Positions 1-8,500 are shown, counted from the first letter of the stretch. The stretch: DNA of 22,327 nt from Cytophagia bacterium (GCA_013373005.1 JABXIP010000030.1:1-22327); one strand, 5' to 3'. Made by a program: numbers and translations. Notes: generated by a model not told the origin, from the letters alone.

Positions 1-108
1 AGCAGTTCTGCACATTTATCAAATCAATTCAAAAAAGTAACAGGCCTTACCCCTACTTTCTTTAAACAACTCAAGAGAAAAAGAAATCAGAACCTTGAGA
101 ACCTATGA
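1..108 (+). CDS. AraC-family transcriptional regulator, C-terminal end (partial)
   Basis: Frame 1 is open from the window edge to TGA at 106-108 and gives 35 residues. They match the second helix-turn-helix of AraC/XylS regulators: a serine/phenylalanine-rich lead-in (SSAHLSNQFKK), then VTGLTPTFFKQLKR, which fits the family pattern F-K-x-x-x-G-x-T-P-x-x-[FY]-[RK]. The rest of the gene lies outside the window, so its effector domain and targets are unknown. It ends 271 bases before the next likely start codon. Confidence 0.75.
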   Translation, partial: SSSAHLSNQFKKVTGLTPTFFKQLKRKRNQNLENL

Positions 109-196
109 CATATGTAATCCTTTGTTAGCCTTGTGTAACTCATACTCTTTTGAGAAAAGCCAACTTTGAGTCTTAAACAAATGTGAATTACAGATA

Positions 197-250
197 AACT
201 TTAACTCCGGCAGACTTTCTCATCATCCAAATAAAGCCATGGTTAAAGTT
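197..250. repeat. Long-range 9-bp inverted repeat upstream of the SPFH gene
   Basis: AACTTTAAC (197-205) and GTTAAAGTT (242-250) are perfect reverse complements separated by 36 bases. The region is non-coding. It could be a pair of regulator half-sites or a chance AT-rich match; no transcript boundary is visible. Confidence 0.35.
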
Positions 251-274
251 AAGTTGCCTTTGAGAAATGGACCC

Positions 275-297
275 CATGATATTTAATAGATATCATG
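275..297. repeat. 8-bp palindrome with 7-base centre, operator-like
   Basis: CATGATAT (275-282) and ATATCATG (290-297) are perfect inverted copies around a 7-base AT-rich centre. It lies about 80-105 bases upstream of the likely SPFH start. The form is typical of a site for a dimeric regulator; no regulator is assigned. Confidence 0.4.
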
Positions 298-319
298 ACA
301 GCATAATGATCAGGCGGCT

Positions 320-353
320 GGAGAGTGGGGTGATCTTTGGTTGTCCACTCTCC
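320..353. promoter_or_regulatory. 9-bp inverted repeat in the SPFH gene leader
   Basis: GGAGAGTGG (320-328) and CCACTCTCC (345-353) form a perfect stem with a 16-base centre. The centre holds GATCTTTG (332-339), one base off the TAnnTTTG -7 element, but there is no TTG 19-21 bases upstream, so a promoter here is unproven. The arms could be an operator or a leader hairpin ending 26 bases before ATG 380. The structure also argues against the TTG at 341 as a start, because it would sit inside the loop. Confidence 0.45.
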
Positions 354-379
354 TAATTCATTTACCCAAACCGGCAAAC

Positions 380-1303
380 ATGAAAGAGTATCCTCAAATA
401 TTCAATTACCTTTTTATAACACTCCCCTTTGTATTTTTCTTTTTGGCGGGGGTTAAGATTGTACGTCCCACACATAAAGGACTCATCGAACGTTTGGGGA
501 AATATAAAAAATTGGCCCAACCCGGCTTTCATTGGATCATCCCTGTAGTAGATCGCATGTTCCAGGTAAACATTACCGAGCAAATGGTAGATGCTGAACC
601 TCAGGAAATTATTACCAATGACAACCTCAATGCCAGTGTTGATGCCCAAGTCTACTTTAGAGTTAAATCTGACGAAGAAAGTGTAAAAGGCTCCACTTAT
701 GATGTAAACGATTATTCATGGCAGATCGTCAATCTGGCTCGAACTACATTGAGAAACATCATAGGAACACTCACCCTGAAATCTGCTAATAGCGAGCGAG
801 GCCGAATAAACATGGAATTACATGAGACACTTCACAACGAAACCAAAAATTGGGGTATAGAAATTATCCGTACCGAGCTTAAGCAAATAGACCCACCAGC
901 CGATGTACAGGAGACTATGAACAAAGTGGTGAAAGCAGAGAACGAAAAGATTGCAGCCATAGATTCAGCAACAGCCGCAGAAACTGTAGCCGATGGAGTT
1001 AAAAGGGCCAAAATCAAGGAGGCAGAAGGTTTTAAGCGGTCTAAAATTCTTCATGCAGAGGGCGAAGCCGAAGCAATCAAACTTGTCAATGAAGCCGCAG
1101 ATAAATACTTTATTGGAAATGCACAATTATTGAGAAAGCTCGAAGCACTGGAAACCGCACTGGAAAAGAATACAAAAATAGTTGTGCCTGCTGGCTCGGA
1201 CCTGGTGAATGTTATAGGTGAAATGGCAGGTGTTCTTCCCCTAAAAAATACTTTAGCAAATGACAATGTCGAACGAAGAAATAGAAGCGGCTCTGCCCTT
1301 TAA
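380..1303 (+). CDS. SPFH/band-7 (stomatin/prohibitin-like) membrane protein
   Basis: The protein is 307 aa when started at ATG 380. A TTG 39 bases upstream is in frame, but it lies in a hairpin and would add residues before the natural membrane segment. Residues about 7-24 are a single hydrophobic helix (LFITLPFVFFFLAG). A band-7 domain follows to about residue 190, with family hallmarks VRPTHKGLIERLGKYKKLAQPGFH cut here to its key features: V-R-P, G-x-x-E-R-G/L-G-K-Y and P-G-x-H near residues 27-50, and an E/A/K-rich helical segment after about residue 185. Such proteins form oligomeric rings in the cytoplasmic membrane and act with proteases or organise membrane domains. No NfeD or FtsH partner is adjacent. 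The gene overlaps the downstream cupin by 44 bases, so the two are probably co-translated. Confidence 0.85.
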   Translation: MKEYPQIFNYLFITLPFVFFFLAGVKIVRPTHKGLIERLGKYKKLAQPGFHWIIPVVDRMFQVNITEQMVDAEPQEIITNDNLNASVDAQVYFRVKSDEESVKGSTYDVNDYSWQIVNLARTTLRNIIGTLTLKSANSERGRINMELHETLHNETKNWGIEIIRTELKQIDPPADVQETMNKVVKAENEKIAAIDSATAAETVADGVKRAKIKEAEGFKRSKILHAEGEAEAIKLVNEAADKYFIGNAQLLRKLEALETALEKNTKIVVPAGSDLVNVIGEMAGVLPLKNTLANDNVERRNRSGSAL

Positions 1304-1616
1304 TAGTGCCAGCCTGGTTAGTTATAGTGACAATAGTATAACCGTTCGTACCATTATGAGCAAACCAACTGGTTATATCAGTGTTGCTGCTTATGCCATT
1401 GGTGAGTCCATGGAAGGTAAAATATCACCCTTTAATACATTGCTCCAGATAATCGAAGGGGAAGCGGAAGTTATTATTGGAGGCGAATCATATGATGTAA
1501 GTGAATCTCAATCGATAATTGTTCCTGCCAACCTGAGAAGTACATTAATAGCAAAAACACAATTCAAGGTTTTGACAACAGTGATTAAAAGTGGTTACGA
1601 ATCGGTGACTCGGTAA
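1260..1616 (+). CDS. Small cupin-fold protein, degenerate metal site (copy 1)
   Basis: This 118-aa protein has the single-cupin pattern: a KPTGYISVAAY strand, then ISPFNTLLQIIEGEAEVIIGG, then SQSIIVPANL and a closing TTVIKSG strand. The related family usually has histidines at the H-x-A/P-x-D position before the first G-rich turn and in PANIPHAL. Here those positions read KISPFN and PANLRST, with no histidine, so ordinary metal-dependent chemistry is unlikely. A sensing, structural or ligand-binding role is more plausible (inference). Two ATGs, at 1260 and 1266, are possible. The gene overlaps the SPFH gene by 44 bases and is a clear paralogue of the gene at 1751-2158. Confidence 0.75.
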   Translation: MTMSNEEIEAALPFNSASLVSYSDNSITVRTIMSKPTGYISVAAYAIGESMEGKISPFNTLLQIIEGEAEVIIGGESYDVSESQSIIVPANLRSTLIAKTQFKVLTTVIKSGYESVTR

Positions 1617-1708
1617 ACGTCAATCAGAATACTCAGGTAAACTCACAGCTCCAGACACCATTTTGTATTAGTAATAGGAGACTTAAAGCCTCCTTAAAGA
1701 AAATAAAA

Positions 1709-1731
1709 GGGGCGTTATAAGGATAAGCCCC
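1709..1731 (+). promoter_or_regulatory. Imperfect hairpin between the two cupin genes
   Basis: GGGGC(G)TTAT and ATAAGCCCC pair with one bulged base around an AAGG loop, 20 bases before the second cupin start. No U-run follows, so it does not look like an intrinsic terminator. It could be a leader or processing structure separating the two cupin messages. Confidence 0.35.
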
Positions 1732-1750
1732 CCTATAATAATTAAAAATC

Positions 1751-2158
1751 ATGATAGATCATTCCGAGATGACCAAGGGTCAAACATTCGATACCATCGA
1801 CATAGTACAGTTCGGCCATAAAAACATTGTGGTCAAGTCAATTATCAACAAGCCCACCGGCAATCTAAGCATTGTGGCCATTGATACTGGATTATTGATG
1901 GAAAGGAAACCTTTACCTTTTGACACCTATATTCAAGTGCTCGAAGGTTTGGCCAAAATTACCATTGGTGGTCAGTCCCACACACTCAAACAAGGTCAGT
2001 CCATTATTATTCCGGCTCGCATTAAAGGCATCTTAAAAGCCGTAATAAGACTCAAAGTATTTATGGCCATCATAAAAACAGGGAATGAACTGCTAAGTCC
2101 AGAAGTCCATTTGCATACTGTGTGCATCACTGAAAATAAAAAAGCCAGTCATTTCTGA
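1751..2158 (+). CDS. Small cupin-fold protein, degenerate metal site (copy 2)
   Basis: This 135-aa protein aligns with copy 1 along its whole core: INKPTGNLSIVAIDTG, LPFDTYIQVLEGLAKITIGG, GQSIIIPARI and a closing AIIKTGNE. The expected metal-binding histidines are again absent from the DTYIQV and PARIKG positions. It carries an extra tail of about 20 residues that copy 1 lacks. The last codons lie inside a hairpin that, read on the other strand, is a strong terminator (2133-2167) just outside the left attachment repeat. ATG 1751 is the only suitable start. The function is unknown; a paired or heteromeric role with copy 1 is an inference from tandem placement. Confidence 0.7.
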   Translation: MIDHSEMTKGQTFDTIDIVQFGHKNIVVKSIINKPTGNLSIVAIDTGLLMERKPLPFDTYIQVLEGLAKITIGGQSHTLKQGQSIIIPARIKGILKAVIRLKVFMAIIKTGNELLSPEVHLHTVCITENKKASHF

Positions 2159-2167
2159 CCGGCTTTT
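2133..2167 (-). terminator. Intrinsic terminator, probably the original tRNA-Thr terminator
   Basis: On the - strand, AAAAGCCGGTC and GACTGGCTTTT pair with one mismatch around a short loop (2140-2167) and run into TTTTTTATTTT (2133-2143). It starts immediately after the leftover tRNA-Thr 3' fragment (2168-2213). Before the element inserted, this would have ended the tRNA-Thr transcript. It overlaps the final codons and stop of the second cupin gene on the other strand. Confidence 0.75.
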
Positions 2168-2213
2168 GAGCCTCCTATCGGGATCGAACCAATGACCTAC
2201 TGATTACAAGTCA
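2168..2213 (-). repeat. Left attachment site (3' fragment of tRNA-Thr)
   Basis: These 46 bases are identical to 10720-10765. Read on the - strand they cover the anticodon stem-loop (CTTGTAA), variable loop, T arm and 3' acceptor strand of tRNA-Thr. The match stops at 2213, where the anticodon stem of the real tRNA continues, and what follows is unrelated. It is therefore a crossover remnant and not a working tRNA. Confidence 0.92.
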
Positions 2214-2291
2214 CATACCGCCCTATTATTCTACTATCACTCTCTTATTATTTTGAATACACAATTCATTTATTTTCAATTATTTAGCCTC

Positions 2292-2314
2292 AATTCCTAA
2301 CATTTTCTAAGGTC
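2292..2314 (+). repeat. Dispersed element repeat, copy 1
   Basis: AATTCCTAACATTTTCTAAG (2292-2311) shares 14 exact bases with copy 2 at 5524 and 19 of 21 with copy 3 at 9515, all in the same orientation. It lies 57 bases before the integrase start region and is followed by GGTCTAACG (2311-2319), a 9-mer that recurs at 9469-9477. Confidence 0.55.
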
Positions 2315-2341
2315 TAACGTATCGGTTTTTATATACTTCAA

Positions 2342-2364
2342 CAGGTTACAAAACAGGTTACAAA
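2342..2364 (+). promoter_or_regulatory. Putative integrase arm-type sites, left pair
   Basis: CAGGTTACAAA occurs at 2342-2352 and again at 2354-2364, a 12-base period. Related GGTTACAA copies lie at the opposite end of the element in the same orientation. The pair ends 7 bases before the integrase start codon, so bound integrase would also cover its own ribosome entry region, which allows autoregulation (inference). Confidence 0.6.
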
Positions 2365-2371
2365 GAAAATT

Positions 2372-3607
2372 ATGGCTACAGCAAAACTAAGATTAGACAC
2401 ACGCCCAAAGAACAACGGCCTCCACAATGTTAAGGTAGCTGTATATCATAAATCAGATAAGAAGTTCTTTGGTACTACTATTGACATATCCAAAGCAGAC
2501 TTTAACCAAGTCAATGAAGCCATAAAAGGCAATATCAATCTTAGGAAGGATGACAAGATCAGAGTAAAGGATATCCTTAAGGAAAGAATAGAAGAAGCTC
2601 AAGCCATTTGTGAAAAACTAGGTAACAGATTTTCATTTAATAGCTTCACTGAACTTTATACAGATACTAGAGTAAAGAATGATTCTCTCGAATACCTTTT
2701 TGATTTACTTATAGAGTCAAAATATAAGGCCGATAAGGTAGGAACAGCCAAGAGTTACAATAATGCTAAACAAAGCCTCCTCAAGTTCTCACCAAAGGCA
2801 ACTATTCAAGATGTTACAACCTCCTATTTAGAGAAGTATGAGCGTTACATGAAATCAAAGTCTAAGAGTAGAAGCTCAATCGGTATCTATTTGAGGGCAC
2901 TAAGAGCCGTATATAATCAAGCCATACAGAACAATCTTGTTGATTCATCTGATTATCCATTCGGCAAAGGAAAGTATCAAATACCAGCACCTAAAGGCCG
3001 TAAAATAGCTCTTGAAGCAGAAGAACTATTGAAGCTTTCTGAATACCAACCTATAAGCGAAGCAGAAGAAAAGGCTTTAGATTTCTTTTGGATAAGTTAT
3101 TATGCTAATGGAATCAACTTTAAGGACATTGTTCTACTAAAACAGTCCAACATATTTAAAGGACAAATTTCATTCATTCGGGAAAAGACAAAAGATAGTG
3201 ATCCACAAATCATTCATGTTGAAATTACCGAAAGACTTGCCGAACTATTAGCAAAGTATCGAAAATACAATATCAGCGAAGACACTTTCATTTTTGACAT
3301 TGTTTCAGAAAATGATGACCTAATTACCCAAAACAACAAGCTTAGACAGTTCATAAAAACCACCAATAAATACTTGAAAAGAATATCCAAGAAACTTGAA
3401 TTATCGGAAAAAGTGACCACTTATGTAGCAAGGCACTCATTTGCCACTGTAGCACTTAGACAAGGGCTAAGTATTTCTGAAATACAGGAATCAATGGGTC
3501 ATTCAACCGAAAATACTACACGAAATTACTTAGGAGGCTTTTCAAGAGAAAAAAGAAAAGAGAATGCTCAAAAGGTTGCTGATTTTAAAAGCTTAGTAAA
3601 TGGCTAA
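2372..3607 (+). CDS. int: Tyrosine recombinase / site-specific integrase
   Basis: This 411-aa protein is a Bacteroidota-type phage integrase. An N-terminal arm-binding domain covers about residues 1-90, a SAM-like core-binding domain about 105-205, and the catalytic domain about 215-395. Visible catalytic residues are Lys272 (EKTK), Arg354 (ARHSFAT), His377 (MGHS) and nucleophile Tyr386 (TTRNYLGG), with the spacing usual for the family. The first catalytic arginine position reads Asn249 (GINFKD), and the His of H-x-x-R reads Tyr351. Similar changes are known in Bacteroides integrases of the CTnDOT/NBU type. ATG 2372 starts 7 bases after the arm repeats. The gene overlaps the next by 8 bases and presumably drives integration at tRNA-Thr. 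Confidence 0.93.
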   Translation: MATAKLRLDTRPKNNGLHNVKVAVYHKSDKKFFGTTIDISKADFNQVNEAIKGNINLRKDDKIRVKDILKERIEEAQAICEKLGNRFSFNSFTELYTDTRVKNDSLEYLFDLLIESKYKADKVGTAKSYNNAKQSLLKFSPKATIQDVTTSYLEKYERYMKSKSKSRSSIGIYLRALRAVYNQAIQNNLVDSSDYPFGKGKYQIPAPKGRKIALEAEELLKLSEYQPISEAEEKALDFFWISYYANGINFKDIVLLKQSNIFKGQISFIREKTKDSDPQIIHVEITERLAELLAKYRKYNISEDTFIFDIVSENDDLITQNNKLRQFIKTTNKYLKRISKKLELSEKVTTYVARHSFATVALRQGLSISEIQESMGHSTENTTRNYLGGFSREKRKENAQKVADFKSLVNG

Positions 3608-4424
3608 ATTTAAAGGCCTTGAGAAGATCAAGGAAGGTAGTTCTAAAGACTTTCAGCATTATTCTAACTACTTCTTTGAATGTATCTCAGGAACTCCTCT
3701 CTCCCCTGCTTTAAAAGATCAATTAAATGATAATTACATTCCTTGGGATTCAACCCCAGAAGGTCATAAAGCATTTAAAAGGTTTGAAAGCGATTACAAG
3801 AGTTTTCTTATTGAAAACAAAACATCACTGGCAGTTGTGGAGGCTTACTTATTAGAAATCTATGTCAATGGAATCTATAAAATGAGACTCCAGTTTGAAA
3901 ATTTGGCAAATGTTGTTTTAACCAAGTGCTTTAAAGGGGATTTCTCTATAGCTATCGAAAACATTTACTTCTATGATCTTAGTAATAGAGTTCATGGATA
4001 TGGAACTCTATCTTCCAATCTAAAGGGCTTTGTAAAAAGCACATTTAAGATTGATTTGCCCTCAATTGACTCAAAGCTTTACAATATCAAAGGAGACTAT
4101 TTTGGTATTTGGAAACTGACAGTTTCAAAAGAACTACAATCAAAGCCCACCAAGAACAAACCCACATTTAAAAGCCTTGGGGTCTTTTGTCAATTACTCA
4201 ATGAAAGCCACTTAGATAGGTTAGAATCAAATGAAACTCAAGAGGAATTCACCAAAAGAATATGTTTTAAATTTGGTTTTGATTGGTCTGATAACGTTAG
4301 ACAGGCTTTCGGAAGATCAAAAAACAATAGAGACATTAAGAACGTGGAAAAATACATCCTTACACTTCTACCTGAAAGCATCCAACCTAAATTGGAAAGC
4401 TATATAAATACCCTCTTGAAATAG
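3600..4424 (+). CDS. Unrecognised element protein, translationally coupled to int
   Basis: This 274-aa protein overlaps the last codons of the integrase (ATG inside the sequence before its TAA), which suggests coupled translation. I do not recognise the family. Composition is soluble and mixed alpha/beta, with no signal peptide, membrane helix, or obvious nuclease or NTPase motif. A central stretch around residues 75-110 (VEAYLLEIYVNGIYKMRLQFEN) is likely helical. The C-terminal 90 residues contain KPTFKSLGVFCQLLN and a segment with NVRQAFGRSKNNRDIKN that resembles a conserved tail. Its place between integrase and excisionase-like genes suggests a role in excision, regulation or maintenance of the element (inference). 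Confidence 0.65.
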   Translation: MAKFKGLEKIKEGSSKDFQHYSNYFFECISGTPLSPALKDQLNDNYIPWDSTPEGHKAFKRFESDYKSFLIENKTSLAVVEAYLLEIYVNGIYKMRLQFENLANVVLTKCFKGDFSIAIENIYFYDLSNRVHGYGTLSSNLKGFVKSTFKIDLPSIDSKLYNIKGDYFGIWKLTVSKELQSKPTKNKPTFKSLGVFCQLLNESHLDRLESNETQEEFTKRICFKFGFDWSDNVRQAFGRSKNNRDIKNVEKYILTLLPESIQPKLESYINTLLK

Positions 4425-4482
4425 ATTCATAAAGTATGATTCTTTGTATGAATACAGCTTCATACACTACTAAGCATGCCTA

Positions 4483-4490
4483 TAATTTTG
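4483..4490 (+). promoter_or_regulatory. Possible -7 element for the HTH gene
   Basis: TAATTTTG matches TAnnTTTG exactly and lies 17 bases before ATG 4508. No TTG is found 17-23 bases upstream, so support is partial. If real, it favours 4508 over 4436 as the start of the HTH gene. Confidence 0.3.
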
Positions 4491-4507
4491 CTTGCAAATG
4501 TTACGAT

Positions 4508-4780
4508 ATGCAAGCGATTACAATAACTGAAATTTCCCAAAACGAACTCGAATGCCTTATAGAGCAAACTCTTATTAGGGTTTTAGAACAATCTAAAAAG
4601 GCTGAAACCTCAAAGCCGACCAATAGAGCTTTAACAATTAAAGAAGCTGCAAACTTCGCTGGTTGTGCTGACACTACTATTAGAAAAGCTTACAGAGAAA
4701 GGAAAATAAAAGGCCATAGACAAGCAGGCCGATTATATTTCTTCGAAGAGGATATTCTTACTTGGATTAAGCAGGGATGA
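4508..4780 (+). CDS. Excisionase-like helix-turn-helix DNA-binding protein
   Basis: Started at ATG 4508 the protein is 90 aa. An in-frame ATG at 4436 would add 24 cysteine/tyrosine-rich residues not typical of the family. The N-terminal half (ITITEISQNELECLIEQTL) is the usual Bacteroidota helical lead. Residues about 40-90 form a MerR/Xis-type winged HTH: LTIKEAANFAGCADTTIRKA, then a GRLYFFEEDILTWI wing and helix. In integrative elements, small proteins of this class act as directionality factors or regulators of integrase. Its stop overlaps the start of the next gene as ATGA (4777-4780), so the pair is translationally coupled. Confidence 0.8.
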   Translation: MQAITITEISQNELECLIEQTLIRVLEQSKKAETSKPTNRALTIKEAANFAGCADTTIRKAYRERKIKGHRQAGRLYFFEEDILTWIKQG

Positions 4781-5493
4781 AATGGATTTCTGTTGAATTG
4801 ATTCAAAAAGTGTTAACGAAAAGAAAGGTTAATGCTTTCAAGGTCTATGTAGTAATGAATCATTACCAGTACGGCTATTTCAAAGCCTCTAAGGAGTCAA
4901 TAGAGTTCATTATGAAGCATTGCGACATTAAGTCTAAAAAGACCGCTAGAAAGCATTTAAACGACTTAGTTTCATTAGGCTTCTTGGGTTATGACAAATG
5001 GAAGAAAGTTTATTACATCAGATCATACAAAGGTCTAATATCAAAGAATAAGTATCGGGTGGAATTTCAATTAAGCTATTTAGACAACTGGAGAACCTAT
5101 TTGCACTGCTCACTAATAGGTTATCTGGCATTGAATCAAAGGAACAAGCTAAAGGCAATCAGGGGTAAAAAAGATGGTGCTCCGTATCAACGATTGCCTT
5201 TTAGCTATCCAGTTAGTTTACAAGCATTAGAATCAATACTCAAATATAGCAAATCTAACCTCCACATTTACAGAAGCTTAACGGAATCGAGCGAGTTTCT
5301 TCTTATCACAAAAAACGTCAATATTGAAACCAATTTAACACGATCATATTTCGAATATCTAAAACATGATCTCAAAGGGTTCTTTCTTATTGGCCATAAG
5401 GTTTATAAGCGTTTGCCTAATGAAATTTGTCCCCTATTGAGCTATAAAAAGCTAAAGGGTAAAAAACTAAAACATATAGGGATGGATATATAA
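4777..5493 (+). CDS. Winged-helix-like element protein, possibly a replication or control factor
   Basis: This 238-aa basic protein starts in an ATGA overlap with the HTH gene. Residues about 1-70 look like a winged helix: KVNAFKVYVVMNHYQYGYF, then KHCDIKSKKTARKHLNDLVS as a recognition-helix-like region, then GFLGYDKWKKVYYI as a wing. The remainder is rich in Lys, Tyr and Leu without a motif I recognise. Small basic wHTH proteins in this position can be replication initiators or regulators, but no catalytic motif supports either. It ends 66 bases before the convergent R-M gene. Confidence 0.6.
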   Translation: MKWISVELIQKVLTKRKVNAFKVYVVMNHYQYGYFKASKESIEFIMKHCDIKSKKTARKHLNDLVSLGFLGYDKWKKVYYIRSYKGLISKNKYRVEFQLSYLDNWRTYLHCSLIGYLALNQRNKLKAIRGKKDGAPYQRLPFSYPVSLQALESILKYSKSNLHIYRSLTESSEFLLITKNVNIETNLTRSYFEYLKHDLKGFFLIGHKVYKRLPNEICPLLSYKKLKGKKLKHIGMDI

Positions 5494-5523
5494 GGAAGGA
5501 TCACCAACCACTTGAAACCTAAG

Positions 5524-5545
5524 AATTCCTAACATTTAGAGGTTA
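5524..5545 (+). repeat. Dispersed element repeat, copy 2
   Basis: AATTCCTAACATTT (5524-5537) is identical over 14 bases to copy 1 at 2292, then diverges to AGAGGTT. It lies in the 66-base gap between the winged-helix gene and the convergent R-M gene, which is the border between the element core and its restriction cargo. Confidence 0.5.
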
Positions 5546-5559
5546 AAATAAAAATGGCC

Positions 5560-8500
5560 TCAATTAACCGCCTCCTCTACTATGGCTATTTCCTCCTCCG
5601 TTAAACCGTAAAGCGCATACACCATTTGGTCTATTTCCGCCTCCAGTGCAGAAGTGTCTGCATTAGAATCTACTTTCTTAAGAGAAAGGATTTCTAAAAC
5701 CTTATTCAAAATACGATTCTCATTCTCACCTTCTGGAATTACAATGGGTATTTTAGCTAGACTTTTTGCATTGTAACGGAAATATCCTCCAAGCTTTTTT
5801 GGGCATATACTATTCATAAAAAAACCTATCAACTTAGAGTTGAGCAGTCCCAAGAAATAGAATTCATTTAAAGATTGATCTTTGAGAATTATGGCTGGAC
5901 AATTAGCGCCATTAAACGCACTATGCTCACTTAGAAGACCCACAGACATTCTTGTTGCAACTCCTTTTACCAAAAGTTTTTTTGGTTCAATTAAATTAAA
6001 ACCTCCTTTTCTTAAATGCCTATACCATGAGTCTCCGTCTGCATATAACTTACGACTATCCTTTCTTTGTTTCAATTCATCTTTAAATTCAAGAATATGA
6101 TTGAACACTTTTGGATAAAGAGATTGAAATTCTGATTCCAATATCAAAGCCTCAGAACCATCTTCATTCAATTGATATGGATAAATTACAGAGCTTCCAG
6201 TCTCAACCACATTGTAAGCGCTAATTTCATCACCTCTATAACCATACGGGAATAGTACTTCCTTTTCAAAATCCTTTGATTTAGCGAACTCTTCAGTTAC
6301 AACAAAAGCCTTATCCATCCCTGTTAATAAACCGATGTAAGACGCGCCAATATTACTCAGGGGTTTAAATGAAATATTTAATTTATTCAAATGAGCATAC
6401 AAATCAAGGGGAGCAAAATTCCAGCCTTCATGAGAAAGAAGATTAAAACTCTTTTCAGCGAAGTCCATTGAGTTTAAGAACTCATAATTCAGATCTTCCC
6501 TACGTTCTACTACTGAATAAAATAATTCGTTGACATCTGAGTTACCAAAACAGAAAATCGCAGGATAAGTATCAGCTTCTTCAAAGACAGGAAGTGACCC
6601 GAAATCTATATATTTATGTAGTAAACCTTCAGACAGCAACCTCCTTATTTCCATTCCATAATCAGTTTGTGTCCACTGAGAAGAGGATATGTAGCACCCT
6701 GAACCGTTTATTTCCAAAAGATTCAGAGCTCTTTCAAAAAACAAAACTGAAATATCCAACTTCCCTTTGGGAGTCACATATTGCTTAAAATAGAAATCCA
6801 CTTCTTTAGAATTCAAATTTTGAACTCTTATATAAGGTGGATTCCCAATCACACAATCGAAACCAATAAACTCCCCTTGTTCATTGAGTACTTCGGGGAA
6901 TTCAAAACGCCATTCAAAAGCATTTTCAAAAATCTTGTTGTTTTTAATTTCTTCTATTTCGGTTTCCAACTTTTGTGTGTCGGCTGTTAGCTTTTCTACT
7001 TTCTTTTTCCAAAGCTTTTTCTCTTTGGCAGCCATATCAAAAAGGCTGGTTTGGGTTGTTAAATTAGCTAGCTCACCATTTAGCTTATAAAGCCTTTTTA
7101 GCTTGGGGTCATTCTTAGAAATCTCAGAACGGAAATCGCTTTTAATGTCGTTAATCAAATGCTCCATTTCGTGCTTTTCTTCCTTGCTTTGGGCGTTTCG
7201 GTAATTGTTTACCGCTACCTTATAACTATCAATACTCCACTTACTTTTCTTTAGTGCTTCTTGAATATCCGCATCCAAATCAAAGCGGCTAATCAAAGAG
7301 TTACCGCATTTAATGTTTATATCAATATTAGGCAGTGTTTCAAGCTCATTCGCTGTCTTATAGTAGGCATTCTTTAATAATTCAATCCAGAGCCTTAAGC
7401 GGCAAATTTTAACCGAATTCGGGTTGATATCCACCCCAAAAAGGCAGTTTTCAATAATGGTCTGCTTTTCATGAAAAAGCGTTTCTTGTACCCTTTGGCT
7501 TTCTTTATTGGAAGGTGAATATTCAAAGAATTCCCCGTCCTCATCCGTAATTATCAGCTCATCATTTACCACTTCAAACTGATATTCTTTCAGCCTTCGC
7601 CCTTCCCTATCTTGTAAAACTTTAAGGTCGTTTTTAATGGCTATTATCTCATTGAGAGCTGAAACCAAAAAATGACCAGACCCCACAGCAGGGTCACATA
7701 TTTTTAAGCTATTGATAATGTTATTAGCTTCTTGCCTATCTTCGATCTTATCATAAAGCTGATCTAAATCCGTGCAATTCCAGCCTTTGGCCTCGTTGAA
7801 CTTTTGCACTACAGACCGCCTAATGGTTTCGCGGCACATATACATAGTAATGAAACCAGGCGTAAAGAACGAGCCGTCTTTATAGCCATTAATCTTTTCG
7901 AAAATAAGCCCTAATACAGAGGCATTGATCAACGTTTTATTGTCTTCCTGAATATCCTCTTTGCCTTCGCTGCTAAAGTCGTAAGCATCCAAAAATTCAA
8001 AGAAGTATTCAATGGCGTTTAACTCCCCTTTGCGCTTCTTTCCAGTAGCATCTTTTAAAACTGTATTGGATAAAATAGGCAGTGTTTTTTCATCCATCAG
8101 ATTACTAATCAAAATGGTGTTATGTTCCATTTCATTAGGTTCAAATAATGATGAATTGAGGTAAGGCACGAATTCAAATTCTTTGACTATTTCCTCCCGT
8201 CTATCCTCTACCCTTTTTGCTAAAACCTGAAAGAAAAGCCTATTAAGTGCATCATAGTCACTAATCTTTTTAACGTTTAGGAATGAATAGGCTTTGTCTC
8301 CTTTATGGTATGAAATAAGTTGAGCCTCTAGGAGCTTTAGAAAAAGGATTCTGTTTACCCAAGTAATAGAAAGCTCTAAGCCAACATTAAAAAGCCTTTC
8401 TTCTGTGGTTTCGCCATACTGACTAGGTTTATCTAATCGACTAATTTTATCAAGTACATCAAGTTGCACAATGGCATTTTCCAACAATGCACCTTCATTC

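Noticed and set aside
341..379. TTG start giving a 320-aa SPFH protein
   Set aside because: The TTG lies inside a 9-bp inverted repeat. ATG 380 puts the membrane helix close to the N-terminus, as usual.
2168..2213. A second tRNA-Thr gene at the left end of the element
   Set aside because: Only the 3' part is present; there is no D arm or 5' acceptor strand. It is the attachment remnant.
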